From: Oscillibacter sp.
GTDB lineage: Bacteria; Bacillota; Clostridia; Oscillospirales; Oscillospiraceae
DNA: 7,530 bases
Assembly: GCA_017380995.1 (NCBI GenBank)
Contig: JAFOCY010000103.1
Span: 1 to 7,530, forward strand
Direction of reading: 5' to 3'
Positions within the stretch are counted from its first letter, which is position 1. Every line of letters begins with the position of its first letter. Positions 1 to 5,327 of this stretch are shown here, piece after piece. Position numbers and translations under genes: made by a program. The notes beneath the pieces were generated by a model. It worked only from the letters and a program-made list of their open reading frames with translations, made no database searches and was not told the DNA's origin.

Positions 1-29
1 ATAGAACGATCATACCCCATTTTGCGGTC

Positions 30-58
30 TTTTCAAAGAGGAAATTTTCTGCTATAGT
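30..58 (+). promoter_or_regulatory. Probable promoter of the rsmA operon
   Basis: A -35-like TTTTCA (30-35) is separated by 17 bases from a -10 TATAGT (53-58), which is preceded by TG at 50-51 (extended -10). Transcription would start near 64-66. That leaves a leader of about 30 nt before the ATG at 95 and makes the in-frame ATG at 62 an unlikely start. Confidence 0.6.
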
Positions 59-94
59 AGCATGGAGAAATTATTTACGAAAGGCGGTCGCCTT

Positions 95-940
95 ATGAAT
101 CTTTGTGACCTCCGGGCCATCCAGGATCTGCTGGAACGCCACGGATTCCGTTTTTCCAAGTCCATGGGGCAAAACTTCCTCATTGACGAGTCCATTCCCC
201 AGGACATTGCCGCCAGCTCCCGGGCGGACAAAACCTGCGGTGTTCTGGAGATCGGCCCCGGCATCGGCCCTCTGACAGCCCAGCTTGCCCAACGGGCAGG
301 CAAGGTGGTTTCCATCGAGCTGGATAAGACCCTCCTCCCCGTTTTGCAGGAGACGATGGCGGACTATGAGAATGTAGAGATCGTTTCCGCAGATGTGATG
401 AAGCTGGACCTGGACGCTCTCATCCGCGAAAAATTTGAAGGCTTGACCCCCATTGTCTGCGCCAACCTCCCCTACAACATCACCACTCCCGTTATGACCA
501 AGCTGATGGAAACAGCGGCTTTGCAGTCCATCACCGTATTGGTCCAGAAAGAAGCCGCCAAGCGGCTCACCTCCGTCACCAAGGACGTAGGCCCTCTCTA
601 CTGGCAGCTGCAGTACCGCATGGAGACAGAATACCTCTTTGATGTTCCGGCGGACCGTTTCTACCCCCAGCCCAAGGTCACCTCCGCTGTGATGCGCTGC
701 GTGCGTCGGACAAAGCCCGCCGTGGAAGTGGAAGACGAGAAGTTCTTCCTGAAGGTCATCCACGGAGCCTTCCTGCTGCGCAGAAAAACGCTGGTAAACA
801 GCCTCTCCTCCGCTTTTTCCAAGCTGGATAAGGCTGCCATCGCCGCTGCCATTGAACACTGCGGTCTTCCCCCCACGGTCCGGGGTGAGGCCCTGGCTCT
901 CAACGACTTTGCCGCGCTTGCCAAAGCGCTGAAAGGATAA
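95..940 (+). CDS. rsmA: 16S rRNA (adenine1518-N6/adenine1519-N6)-dimethyltransferase RsmA (KsgA)
   Basis: This 281-residue protein transfers methyl groups from S-adenosylmethionine to two adjacent adenines in the 3'-terminal hairpin of 16S rRNA, a late step of small-subunit assembly in the cytoplasm. The family motifs are in order: GQNFL (residues 25-29), the SAM-binding EIGPGIG (52-58), an acidic ribose-contacting residue E75, D100, and the catalytic NLPYNI (124-129). The small C-terminal rRNA-binding domain ends in a typical RxKTLxNSL segment. Length fits the family. The start is set at ATG 95 because AAAGGCGG lies about 6-8 bases upstream; the in-frame ATG at 62 has no close ribosome binding site and sits at the predicted transcription start. 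It is first in an operon with an ArsC-like gene and dus. Family identity is certain; the start is likely. Confidence 0.95.
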   Translation: MNLCDLRAIQDLLERHGFRFSKSMGQNFLIDESIPQDIAASSRADKTCGVLEIGPGIGPLTAQLAQRAGKVVSIELDKTLLPVLQETMADYENVEIVSADVMKLDLDALIREKFEGLTPIVCANLPYNITTPVMTKLMETAALQSITVLVQKEAAKRLTSVTKDVGPLYWQLQYRMETEYLFDVPADRFYPQPKVTSAVMRCVRRTKPAVEVEDEKFFLKVIHGAFLLRRKTLVNSLSSAFSKLDKAAIAAAIEHCGLPPTVRGEALALNDFAALAKALKG

Positions 941-944
941 CACT

Positions 945-1292
945 ATGCTGTTTGTTTGTTACCCCAAGTGCACCACCTGCCAAAAGGCCCGGAAGTGGCT
1001 GGAAGAACAGGGTGTGGATGTTACCATCCGCGATATCAAGCTGGAAAATCCCAGCGCAGAGGAGCTGCGGACCTGGTGGACGGTGAGCGGTCTGCCTTTG
1101 AAAAAGTTTTTCAATACCAGCGGCCTTCAGTACAAGGCCCTGGGCCTGAAAGATAAGCTCCCCACCATGACCGAGGAAGAGCAGCTCGCCCTTCTCTCCT
1201 CTGACGGAATGCTGGTCAAGCGCCCCATTCTGGTGGGTGAAGGCTTTGTCCGGGTGGGCTTCCGGGAAAAGGAATGGGAGGATACGCTGTGA
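945..1292 (+). CDS. ArsC/Spx-family thioredoxin-fold protein
   Basis: This 115-residue cytoplasmic protein belongs to the ArsC/Spx/YffB superfamily. It has a thioredoxin-like fold with a C9-T-T-C12 motif right after the first strand (YPKCTTC), the FFNTSG segment typical of the family, and an R93-P94 element (KRPILV) before the last strand. The CxxC pair resembles Spx-type proteins more than classical glutaredoxin-coupled arsenate reductases, and there is no arsenic-resistance gene nearby, so an arsenate reductase label would be unsafe. A redox or reductase role is plausible; the substrate is unknown. AAGGA at 933-937, inside the end of rsmA, is its ribosome binding site, and only 4 bases separate the two genes, indicating co-transcription and probably coupled translation with rsmA and dus. 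Confidence 0.85.
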   Translation: MLFVCYPKCTTCQKARKWLEEQGVDVTIRDIKLENPSAEELRTWWTVSGLPLKKFFNTSGLQYKALGLKDKLPTMTEEEQLALLSSDGMLVKRPILVGEGFVRVGFREKEWEDTL

Positions 1293-2260
1293 TCCGTCAG
1301 TATGACTTTGCCCCTCTGGACGGCATCACGAAAACCGTATTCCGCCGGGTGTGGAACGACCAGTTTGGCGGAGCAGACCGCTTCTTCATTCCCTTCTTCT
1401 CCCCCACCTCCGAACACGTGATGACAAGCCGTGACCTGAAGGAACTGGACCGGGCAAGAAATGCGGGACTGGAGCTGGTCCCACAGGTCATGACCAAGCG
1501 GGCAGAGGATTTCCTCTGGGCCACGGAGATCGTAAAGGACCTGGGCTATACGGAGGCAAATCTCAACTTAGGCTGCCCCTCCGGTACCGTAGCAGGAAAA
1601 GGCAAGGGTTCCGGCTTTCTCTCCAAGCCCGATGAACTGGAAAAATTCTTTGATGAGGTCTTTTCCAAAGTCACCCTCCCCGTTTCCGTAAAGACCCGCC
1701 TGGGCATCCATGACCCCGAAGAATTTGAGCGCATCCTGGAGATCTATAACCGCTATCCCATCCACTGCCTCACCATTCATCCAAGAGTCCAGAAGCAGTT
1801 TTACAAGGGTGAGGTCCATTCGGATGCCTTCGCCAAGGCTCTGGAAAAGAGCAAAAATCCCGTCTGCTACAACGGCGATCTTAAGACGGTGGAAGCCTTC
1901 CGATCCTTTGAAGAGCGGTTCCCCACCGTGGAGCACGTGATGGCGGGCCGGGGCGCCATCGGCGATCCCGCCCTGCTGCGCAAGGTCCGCGGGACCGGAG
2001 AAGCTGCCACGCGTGAGGAGCTGCAGCACTTCACCAAGACCCTTTACGCAGCCTACACCGAGTTCTATCAGGGGCAGGACGCCCAGGCTGCCCAGCGCAT
2101 GAAGGAAGTCTGGTTCTACCTGATCCACCTGTTTGTGGGCGGCGAGCGCATCGACCGCAAGCTCCGCCGTAACCGGGACCCCCGGATCTATGAGCAGCTG
2201 GAGGCCACCATCTTCGCAGAACTCCCCCTTCTGGATCATCTGGAAGGCGATCTGGTTTGA
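1289..2260 (+). CDS. dus: tRNA-dihydrouridine synthase family protein
   Basis: This is an FMN-dependent enzyme of about 323 residues that reduces uridine to dihydrouridine in tRNA using NAD(P)H. The TIM-barrel N-terminus begins DFAPLDGIT (residues 6-14); the catalytic cysteine is C96 in NLGCPSG, K135 (VKTRLG) and H164 (IHPR) match the FMN/substrate residues, and YNGD plus GRGAIGDP form the phosphate-binding end of the barrel. A helical C-terminal domain follows. I prefer the GTG start at 1289: GGGAGGA at 1276-1282 lies 6 bases upstream and the start overlaps the preceding stop as GTGA. The in-frame ATG at 1274 has its purine-rich stretch directly abutting it and is less likely. It is the last gene of the rsmA operon. 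Which uridine it modifies (DusA/B/C type) cannot be told. Confidence 0.93.
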   Translation: MIRQYDFAPLDGITKTVFRRVWNDQFGGADRFFIPFFSPTSEHVMTSRDLKELDRARNAGLELVPQVMTKRAEDFLWATEIVKDLGYTEANLNLGCPSGTVAGKGKGSGFLSKPDELEKFFDEVFSKVTLPVSVKTRLGIHDPEEFERILEIYNRYPIHCLTIHPRVQKQFYKGEVHSDAFAKALEKSKNPVCYNGDLKTVEAFRSFEERFPTVEHVMAGRGAIGDPALLRKVRGTGEAATREELQHFTKTLYAAYTEFYQGQDAQAAQRMKEVWFYLIHLFVGGERIDRKLRRNRDPRIYEQLEATIFAELPLLDHLEGDLV

Positions 2261-2265
2261 TATAA

Positions 2266-2305
2266 AAACATCTCCGCCGGAAAAATCCGGCGGAGATACT
2301 TTTTT
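2266..2305. terminator. Bidirectional intrinsic terminator between convergent genes
   Basis: A perfect 11-bp inverted repeat, ATCTCCGCCGG (2270-2280) and CCGGCGGAGAT (2287-2297), encloses a 6-base loop. It is followed by a T run (2300-2305) for the plus strand and flanked on the left by an A run that gives a U tract on the minus strand. It serves dus and the convergent EIIC-like gene, whose stop codon (2304-2306) lies inside the plus-strand T run. Confidence 0.93.
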
Positions 2306-3395
2306 AGTTGAGGGTAAGGTCTCCGTCCTTCACCCAGCCGGCCTTGCGGCACAGATGGTTGATGAGGGGACAGAGGATAGCAGGCAGAACAAAGGAGATG
2401 AGGATCAGACCCAGCCAGTCAAAGGCGGTGGGAACAATGGCCACAGCACCGTTTTCGATAGCCTTGGCGCTGGGCTCCAGCCAGCCGGTCCAAACACCCA
2501 GCTGACCGCACAGTCCGCAGGTACCCATACCAGAGTTGATGGCGGCGCCGTTCATCTCCAGCTTGAAGATGCAAGTAGCGATGGGGCCAGTGATGGCGGA
2601 GGTCACGATAGGCGCGATCCAGATACGGGGATTGCGGACGATGTTGGGCATCTGCAGCATAGAGGTGCCAATGCCCTGGCTCACCAGACCGCCCCAGCGG
2701 TTCTCCTTGAAGCTCATCACGGCAAAACCAACCATCTGGGCGCAGCATCCTGCAACCGCCGCGCCGCCGGCAAGACCAGTAAGGCCCAGCACAGAACAGA
2801 TAGCAGCAGAGGAAATGGGCAGCGTCAGGGCGATACCCACCAGCACAGACACCAGAATACCCATAAAGAAGGGCTGCAGCTCCGTAGTCTTTACAATGAG
2901 CTGACCAAAGGCATTGGCCGCCAAACCGATGGGAGGCGCGATGACATAGGCCGCACCAACGCCCACCAGGATGGTGACGATGGGCGTAACGAGGATGTCC
3001 ACCTTCGTCTCCTTGCTCACTGCCTTACCGCACTCCGCGGCAATAATGGCAACCAGCAGCACCGCCATGGGACCGCCCGCACCGCCCAGGGCATTACAGG
3101 CCTGGCCCACCGCGGCCAGGGAGAATAAGACCAGCGGCGGGGCCTGCAGGGCATAGCCGATGGCAACAGCCATGGCGGGGCCGCTCATGGAAGAGGCCAG
3201 GCCGCCAATGGTATAGGGCACCTTCTCAGAGATCTGCGCCGTCAAAAAAGCAATACCAAACTGAGAGCCGATGGTATTGAGGATGGTACCCACCAACAGC
3301 GTACAGAACAAGCCCTGGGCCATGGCGCCAAGGGCGTCGATTCCATAGCGTTTGGCGGAGATGACGATGTTTTTCCGTTCCAGAAATGCTTTCAT
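2304..3395 (-). CDS. PTS EIIC-like membrane transporter, candidate NiaR-regulated importer
   Basis: This very hydrophobic protein of 363 residues has roughly eight to ten membrane segments (for example about 21-41, 73-100, 109-122, 134-155, 176-200, 203-228, 258-276 and 327-345). Its overall character matches the EIIC_2-type permeases of the sugar phosphotransferase system (Pfam PTS_EIIC_2), which I recognise by gestalt rather than by a diagnostic site. Conserved-looking parts include TLPISSAAI (191-199) and the Gly/Cys-rich MNGAAINSGMGTCGLCGQ (281-298). No EIIA or EIIB domain or gene is present here, so phosphorylation-coupled transport is doubtful. The start is ATG 3395, with AAAGGTG a few bases upstream; an upstream in-frame extension to 3458 would run across the operator and 5' leader. 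The gene has its own TTGACA/TAAGAT promoter and an element shared with the niaR promoter, suggesting uptake of niacin or another NAD precursor (inference). Confidence 0.8.
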   Translation of the reverse strand: MKAFLERKNIVISAKRYGIDALGAMAQGLFCTLLVGTILNTIGSQFGIAFLTAQISEKVPYTIGGLASSMSGPAMAVAIGYALQAPPLVLFSLAAVGQACNALGGAGGPMAVLLVAIIAAECGKAVSKETKVDILVTPIVTILVGVGAAYVIAPPIGLAANAFGQLIVKTTELQPFFMGILVSVLVGIALTLPISSAAICSVLGLTGLAGGAAVAGCCAQMVGFAVMSFKENRWGGLVSQGIGTSMLQMPNIVRNPRIWIAPIVTSAITGPIATCIFKLEMNGAAINSGMGTCGLCGQLGVWTGWLEPSAKAIENGAVAIVPTAFDWLGLILISFVLPAILCPLINHLCRKAGWVKDGDLTLN

Positions 3396-3428
3396 ACAAA
3401 ACACCTTTTCCACATGTAAAGTATTTGA

Positions 3429-3448
3429 TTGACAGGTGTCTTGACACC
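3429..3448 (-). promoter_or_regulatory. Putative NiaR operator of the EIIC-like gene
   Basis: On the plus strand TTGACAGGTGTCTTGACA (3429-3446) matches the niaR upstream element at 4113-4130 in 15 of 18 positions, including an unbroken AGGTGTCTT core. It contains the palindrome GGTGTC-TT-GACACC (3435-3448). It begins about 11 bases downstream of the -10, in the early transcribed region, where a bound repressor would block initiation or promoter escape. Assignment to NiaR is inferred from sharing and proximity. Confidence 0.7.
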
Positions 3449-3458
3449 CGCACGGCAC

Positions 3459-3487
3459 ATCTTACACCCAAGGTGGACCTTTGTCAA
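3459..3487 (-). promoter_or_regulatory. Sigma-A-type promoter of the EIIC-like gene
   Basis: Read on the minus strand, a perfect -35 TTGACA (3487-3482) is followed after 17 bases by TAAGAT (3464-3459). Transcription would start near 3452, leaving a leader of about 57 nt. The spacer holds an inverted repeat AAGGT-GG-ACCTT (3470-3481), a possible second operator half. Confidence 0.8.
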
Positions 3488-3552
3488 CAGCTTTTTTTGA
3501 TTACGAAAACCTTTGTATGTCATGGAACCAGGGACACTCCCCTGGTCTTATT

Positions 3553-3580
3553 AAAAAAACCGGCCTTGCGGCCGGTTTTT
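3553..3580 (-). terminator. Intrinsic terminator of niaR
   Basis: CCGGCC (3560-3565) pairs with GGCCGG (3570-3575) around a TTGC loop, with flanking A (3553-3559) and T (3576-3580) runs that extend the stem. On the minus strand the hairpin is followed by seven U residues, directly after the niaR stop. It separates niaR from the EIIC-like gene, which therefore needs its own promoter. It could also act on the plus strand. Confidence 0.88.
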
Positions 3581-3586
3581 GTTCCT

Positions 3587-4093
3587 TTATTCTTCCAGCA
3601 GGACGCCCAGTTCCCGCAGCCGGTCCACACAACGTCGGAAGGCTTCCTCGTCCGGACAGGCGAGTGTGTGCAGATGGATCCCCTCTGTTAAAACAGAAAG
3701 GGGCCGAGCCTCGGCGCTGCGGGCAATGAACTGGCTCACCTCATAGCGGCTGGAAAGGTCCAGTGGGCCGGTGAGCTGACCGTAAATCGGGTGCTCTACA
3801 ATCACATCCAGCACCGTGCAGCCCTGGTCTACGATGGCATTGAGTTCAGCCTCCATGCCGGCGCTGTCATGCCGGCATGCCACCTTATGGATCACTCCAG
3901 TCTCCTCCTTGCGGACAACATAGCCCCTGGGCGTAGCGGAAATATCCGCTCCGGCAGCACGAAGCAACGCGATATCACCTACGATCACTTGGCGGCTGAC
4001 AGAAAACTCAGCAGCCAGCACACTGGCACTGACAGGCTGTGCACTGCGGCGCAGCGTATTCAAAATGGCTTCCCGGCGGGCTTTGGCTTGCAT
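3587..4093 (-). CDS. niaR: NiaR-type transcriptional repressor of NAD precursor genes (HTH + 3H domain)
   Basis: This 168-residue DNA-binding protein has an N-terminal winged helix-turn-helix (about residues 5-60; VSASVLAAEFSVSRQVIVGDI) and a C-terminal 3H domain (about 70-168). The 3H domain shows H75, E83, H140 and H142, with the same spacing as the metal site described for the Thermotoga maritima family member; H69 and H101 (VEHPIYGQL) are also characteristic. Known members (B. subtilis YrxA/NiaR) repress NAD synthesis and niacin uptake genes when nicotinic acid is present. ATG 4093 follows AGGAGG by 7 bases. The promoter region carries an element nearly identical to one upstream of the EIIC-like gene downstream, implying autoregulation and control of that transporter. 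No nadABC genes lie in the window. Length is usual for the family. Confidence 0.92.
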   Translation of the reverse strand: MQAKARREAILNTLRRSAQPVSASVLAAEFSVSRQVIVGDIALLRAAGADISATPRGYVVRKEETGVIHKVACRHDSAGMEAELNAIVDQGCTVLDVIVEHPIYGQLTGPLDLSSRYEVSQFIARSAEARPLSVLTEGIHLHTLACPDEEAFRRCVDRLRELGVLLEE

Positions 4094-4112
4094 GGCGGCT
4101 CCTCCTGCGATC

Positions 4113-4130
4113 TTGTAAGGTGTCTTTACA
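4113..4130 (-). promoter_or_regulatory. Putative NiaR autoregulatory operator
   Basis: On the plus strand TTGTAAGGTGTCTTTACA, with inverted arms TGTAA (4114-4118) and TTACA (4126-4130), shares 15 of 18 positions with the element at 3429-3446. It sits directly downstream of the -10 of the niaR promoter and 20 bases before the start codon, where bound protein would block RNA polymerase. Confidence 0.7.
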
Positions 4131-4158
4131 GTTTAACCCATCCCCCGGTATCGCGCAA
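4130..4158 (-). promoter_or_regulatory. Probable niaR promoter
   Basis: On the minus strand TTGCGC (4158-4153) and TAAACT (4135-4130) are spaced by 17 bases, just upstream of the putative operator. The -35 is a moderate match (TTG only). There is no convincing terminator in the 79-base gap after greA, so some readthrough from greA into niaR is possible. Confidence 0.55.
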
Positions 4159-4172
4159 GACATTTTTGCAAA

Positions 4173-4676
4173 TCAATAGGAACTGATCTCCAAACTCTCA
4201 TCGTCACTGCCTTTTTCGATGGAACGGATCTCCAGAAAATACTTCATGGTGGGGCTGACCTCCACCTCTACCCGGTCCCCCACCTTGCGGCCCATCACAG
4301 CCTTGCCCACAGGGGATTCCTTGCTGATCAGACCCTTTAGAGCATCCTGGCGGAGGGTGGTGACGATGCGGATGGTCATTTCCTTTTTTACCATCTCGTT
4401 GTAGATGACCACGGTGTCAAAAAGACTCACCACATCCTCCTGCTGCTTGACCTGGATGACCTTGGCGGTGCGGATCATCCCCTGGAGGTAACGGATACGG
4501 CTCTCGTTGCGGTTTTTGGCCTGCTTGGCACATTTATATTCAAAATTTTCGCTCAGGTCGCCAAAGGCCCGGGCAGTCTGGACCTCCTCGATGAGCTCGG
4601 GACGAAGGACACGGATGCGGTGATCCAGCTCCTCCTGCATTTTTTTGATGTCAACTTCTGTCAGTTCGTCGTACAT
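4173..4676 (-). CDS. greA: GreA/GreB-family transcript cleavage factor
   Basis: This 167-residue protein enters the secondary channel of RNA polymerase and stimulates cleavage of backtracked RNA. The N-terminal half is a coiled-coil hairpin (about 4-80) whose tip carries the family signature ARAFGDLSENFEY, with D40 and E43 as the acidic tip residues. The C-terminal half is the FKBP-like domain (about 88-160; SPVGKAVMGRKVGDRVEV). The N-terminal part is more divergent than in standard GreA, so it may be a second paralogue. ATG 4676 has purine-rich AGAGGG just upstream; an in-frame TTG at 4694 is less likely. It lies directly downstream of the tRNA-Lys terminator, so it is probably transcribed by readthrough from the tRNA promoter or by a promoter I could not identify. 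Confidence 0.9.
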   Translation of the reverse strand: MYDELTEVDIKKMQEELDHRIRVLRPELIEEVQTARAFGDLSENFEYKCAKQAKNRNESRIRYLQGMIRTAKVIQVKQQEDVVSLFDTVVIYNEMVKKEMTIRIVTTLRQDALKGLISKESPVGKAVMGRKVGDRVEVEVSPTMKYFLEIRSIEKGSDDESLEISSY

Positions 4677-4710
4677 AAGCCCTCTACCTTCCAAATAACA
4701 GTCAGTTGTA

Positions 4711-4748
4711 AAATAAGCATCCCGAACGCTGCTGCATTCGGGATGCTT
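4711..4748 (-). terminator. Terminator of the tRNA cluster, upstream of greA
   Basis: A perfect 12-bp inverted repeat, AAGCATCCCGAA (4715-4726) and its complement TTCGGGATGCTT (4737-4748), has a 10-base loop. On the minus strand it is followed by ATTTT. The stem begins with the last A of the encoded CCA end of tRNA-Lys. The U tract is short, so some readthrough into greA is plausible. Confidence 0.8.
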
Positions 4749-4823
4749 GGTGACCCGACGGGGATTCGAACCCCGGACCCACTGCTTAAAAGGCAGTTGC
4801 TCTGCCGACTGAGCTATCGGATC
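4748..4823 (-). tRNA. tRNA-Lys(TTT)
   Basis: The acceptor GATCCGA pairs with TCGGGTC (one G-U), the anticodon loop is CTTTTAA in a 5-bp stem, and the T arm has GGTTCGAATCC. CCA is encoded. It is the last of five tRNAs on this strand. Confidence 0.97.
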
Positions 4824-4858
4824 GGCTATTCAAAACGGCGTGTCCGCATTTGGTAAAA

Positions 4859-4933
4859 TGGCTGGGACGGCTGGATTCGAACCAGCGGGTGAGGGAGTCA
4901 AAGTCCCTTGCCTTACCACTTGGCGACGCCCCA
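4859..4933 (-). tRNA. tRNA-Gln(TTG)
   Basis: The acceptor TGGGGCG pairs with CGTCCCA, the anticodon loop is CTTTGAC in the stem AGGGA/TCCCT, and the T loop is TTCGAAT. A U1-A72 pair, typical of bacterial tRNA-Gln, is present. The discriminator is G and CCA is encoded. Confidence 0.96.
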
Positions 4934-4940
4934 ATGTGGA

Positions 4941-4974
4941 AAGAAGAAAGGGACCGGGATTTCCCCGATCCCTT
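4941..4974 (-). terminator. Internal hairpin in the tRNA cluster, possible weak terminator or processing site
   Basis: In the gap between tRNA-His and tRNA-Gln an 11-bp stem (4948-4958 with 4964-4974, one G-U) has a 5-base loop and is followed on the minus strand by TCTTCTT. No promoter fits in the 14 bases between it and tRNA-Gln. It may attenuate the last two tRNAs or mark an RNase cut. Confidence 0.5.
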
Positions 4975-4983
4975 ACTCTTGTC

Positions 4984-5060
4984 TGGGGTGGGTGATGGGA
5001 CTCGAACCCACAACGCCCGGAACCACAATCCGGTGCTCTGCCAATTGAACTACACCCACC
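4984..5060 (-). tRNA. tRNA-His(GTG)
   Basis: The acceptor GTGGGTG pairs with CACCCAC, and the anticodon loop is TTGTGGT. The extra 5' G(-1) is encoded at 5060 opposite discriminator C, the identity mark of tRNA-His. CCA is encoded. Confidence 0.97.
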
Positions 5061-5102
5061 ACATATACGGACGAGATCTGCTGAAGCATCCCCAAAGAGA
5101 GC

Positions 5103-5179
<77 letters not shown>

Positions 5180-5185
5180 ATTTCA

Positions 5186-5260
5186 TGGAGCAGGTGACGG
5201 GAATCGAACCCGCATCCCCAGCTTGGAAGGCTGGTGCCCTGACCATTGTGCTACACCTGC
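5186..5260 (-). tRNA. tRNA-Gly(TCC)
   Basis: The acceptor GCAGGTG pairs with CACCTGC, the anticodon loop is CTTCCAA in the stem CCAGC/GCTGG, and the T loop is TTCGATT. The discriminator is U and CCA is encoded. It is the first tRNA of the cluster, 6 bases from tRNA-Arg. Confidence 0.97.
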
Positions 5261-5290
5261 GTAGCCCTCCGGGGAAATGTCAGCTTGGTT

Positions 5291-5319
5291 ATATTAACAT
5301 GTAGTTCCAGTTATGTCAA
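5291..5319 (-). promoter_or_regulatory. Strong promoter of the five-tRNA cluster
   Basis: On the minus strand TTGACA (5319-5314) and TAATAT (5296-5291) are spaced by exactly 17 bases. Transcription would start near 5284, about 24 bases before tRNA-Gly. A near-consensus sigma-A promoter is what a stable-RNA operon would be expected to have. Confidence 0.88.
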
Positions 5320-5327
5320 GAGGTTCT

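Noticed and set aside
62..94. Earlier in-frame ATG for rsmA
   Set aside because: It coincides with the predicted transcription start and has no nearby Shine-Dalgarno sequence.
71..943. Long open frame (290 codons) on the strand opposite rsmA
   Set aside because: It exactly shadows a certain gene, encodes a low-complexity Gly/Leu/Gln-rich product without recognisable motifs, and arises from codon bias in GC-rich DNA.
945..1292. Naming this gene arsC (arsenate reductase)
   Set aside because: The CxxC arrangement and lack of any arsenic-resistance neighbour do not support that specific function.
1568..2239. 223-codon minus-strand open frame opposite dus
   Set aside because: It is a shadow of the dus coding frame with no start signals and no domain.
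2133..3128. 331-codon plus-strand open frame spanning the end of dus, the terminator and much of the permease gene
   Set aside because: It crosses a bidirectional terminator, has no ribosome binding site, and its product is a His/Gln/Gly/Asp-rich shadow of a membrane protein gene.
3396..3458. Upstream extension of the EIIC-like gene
   Set aside because: It would place the coding start at about the predicted transcription start and across the operator palindrome; ATG 3395 has a good ribosome binding site.
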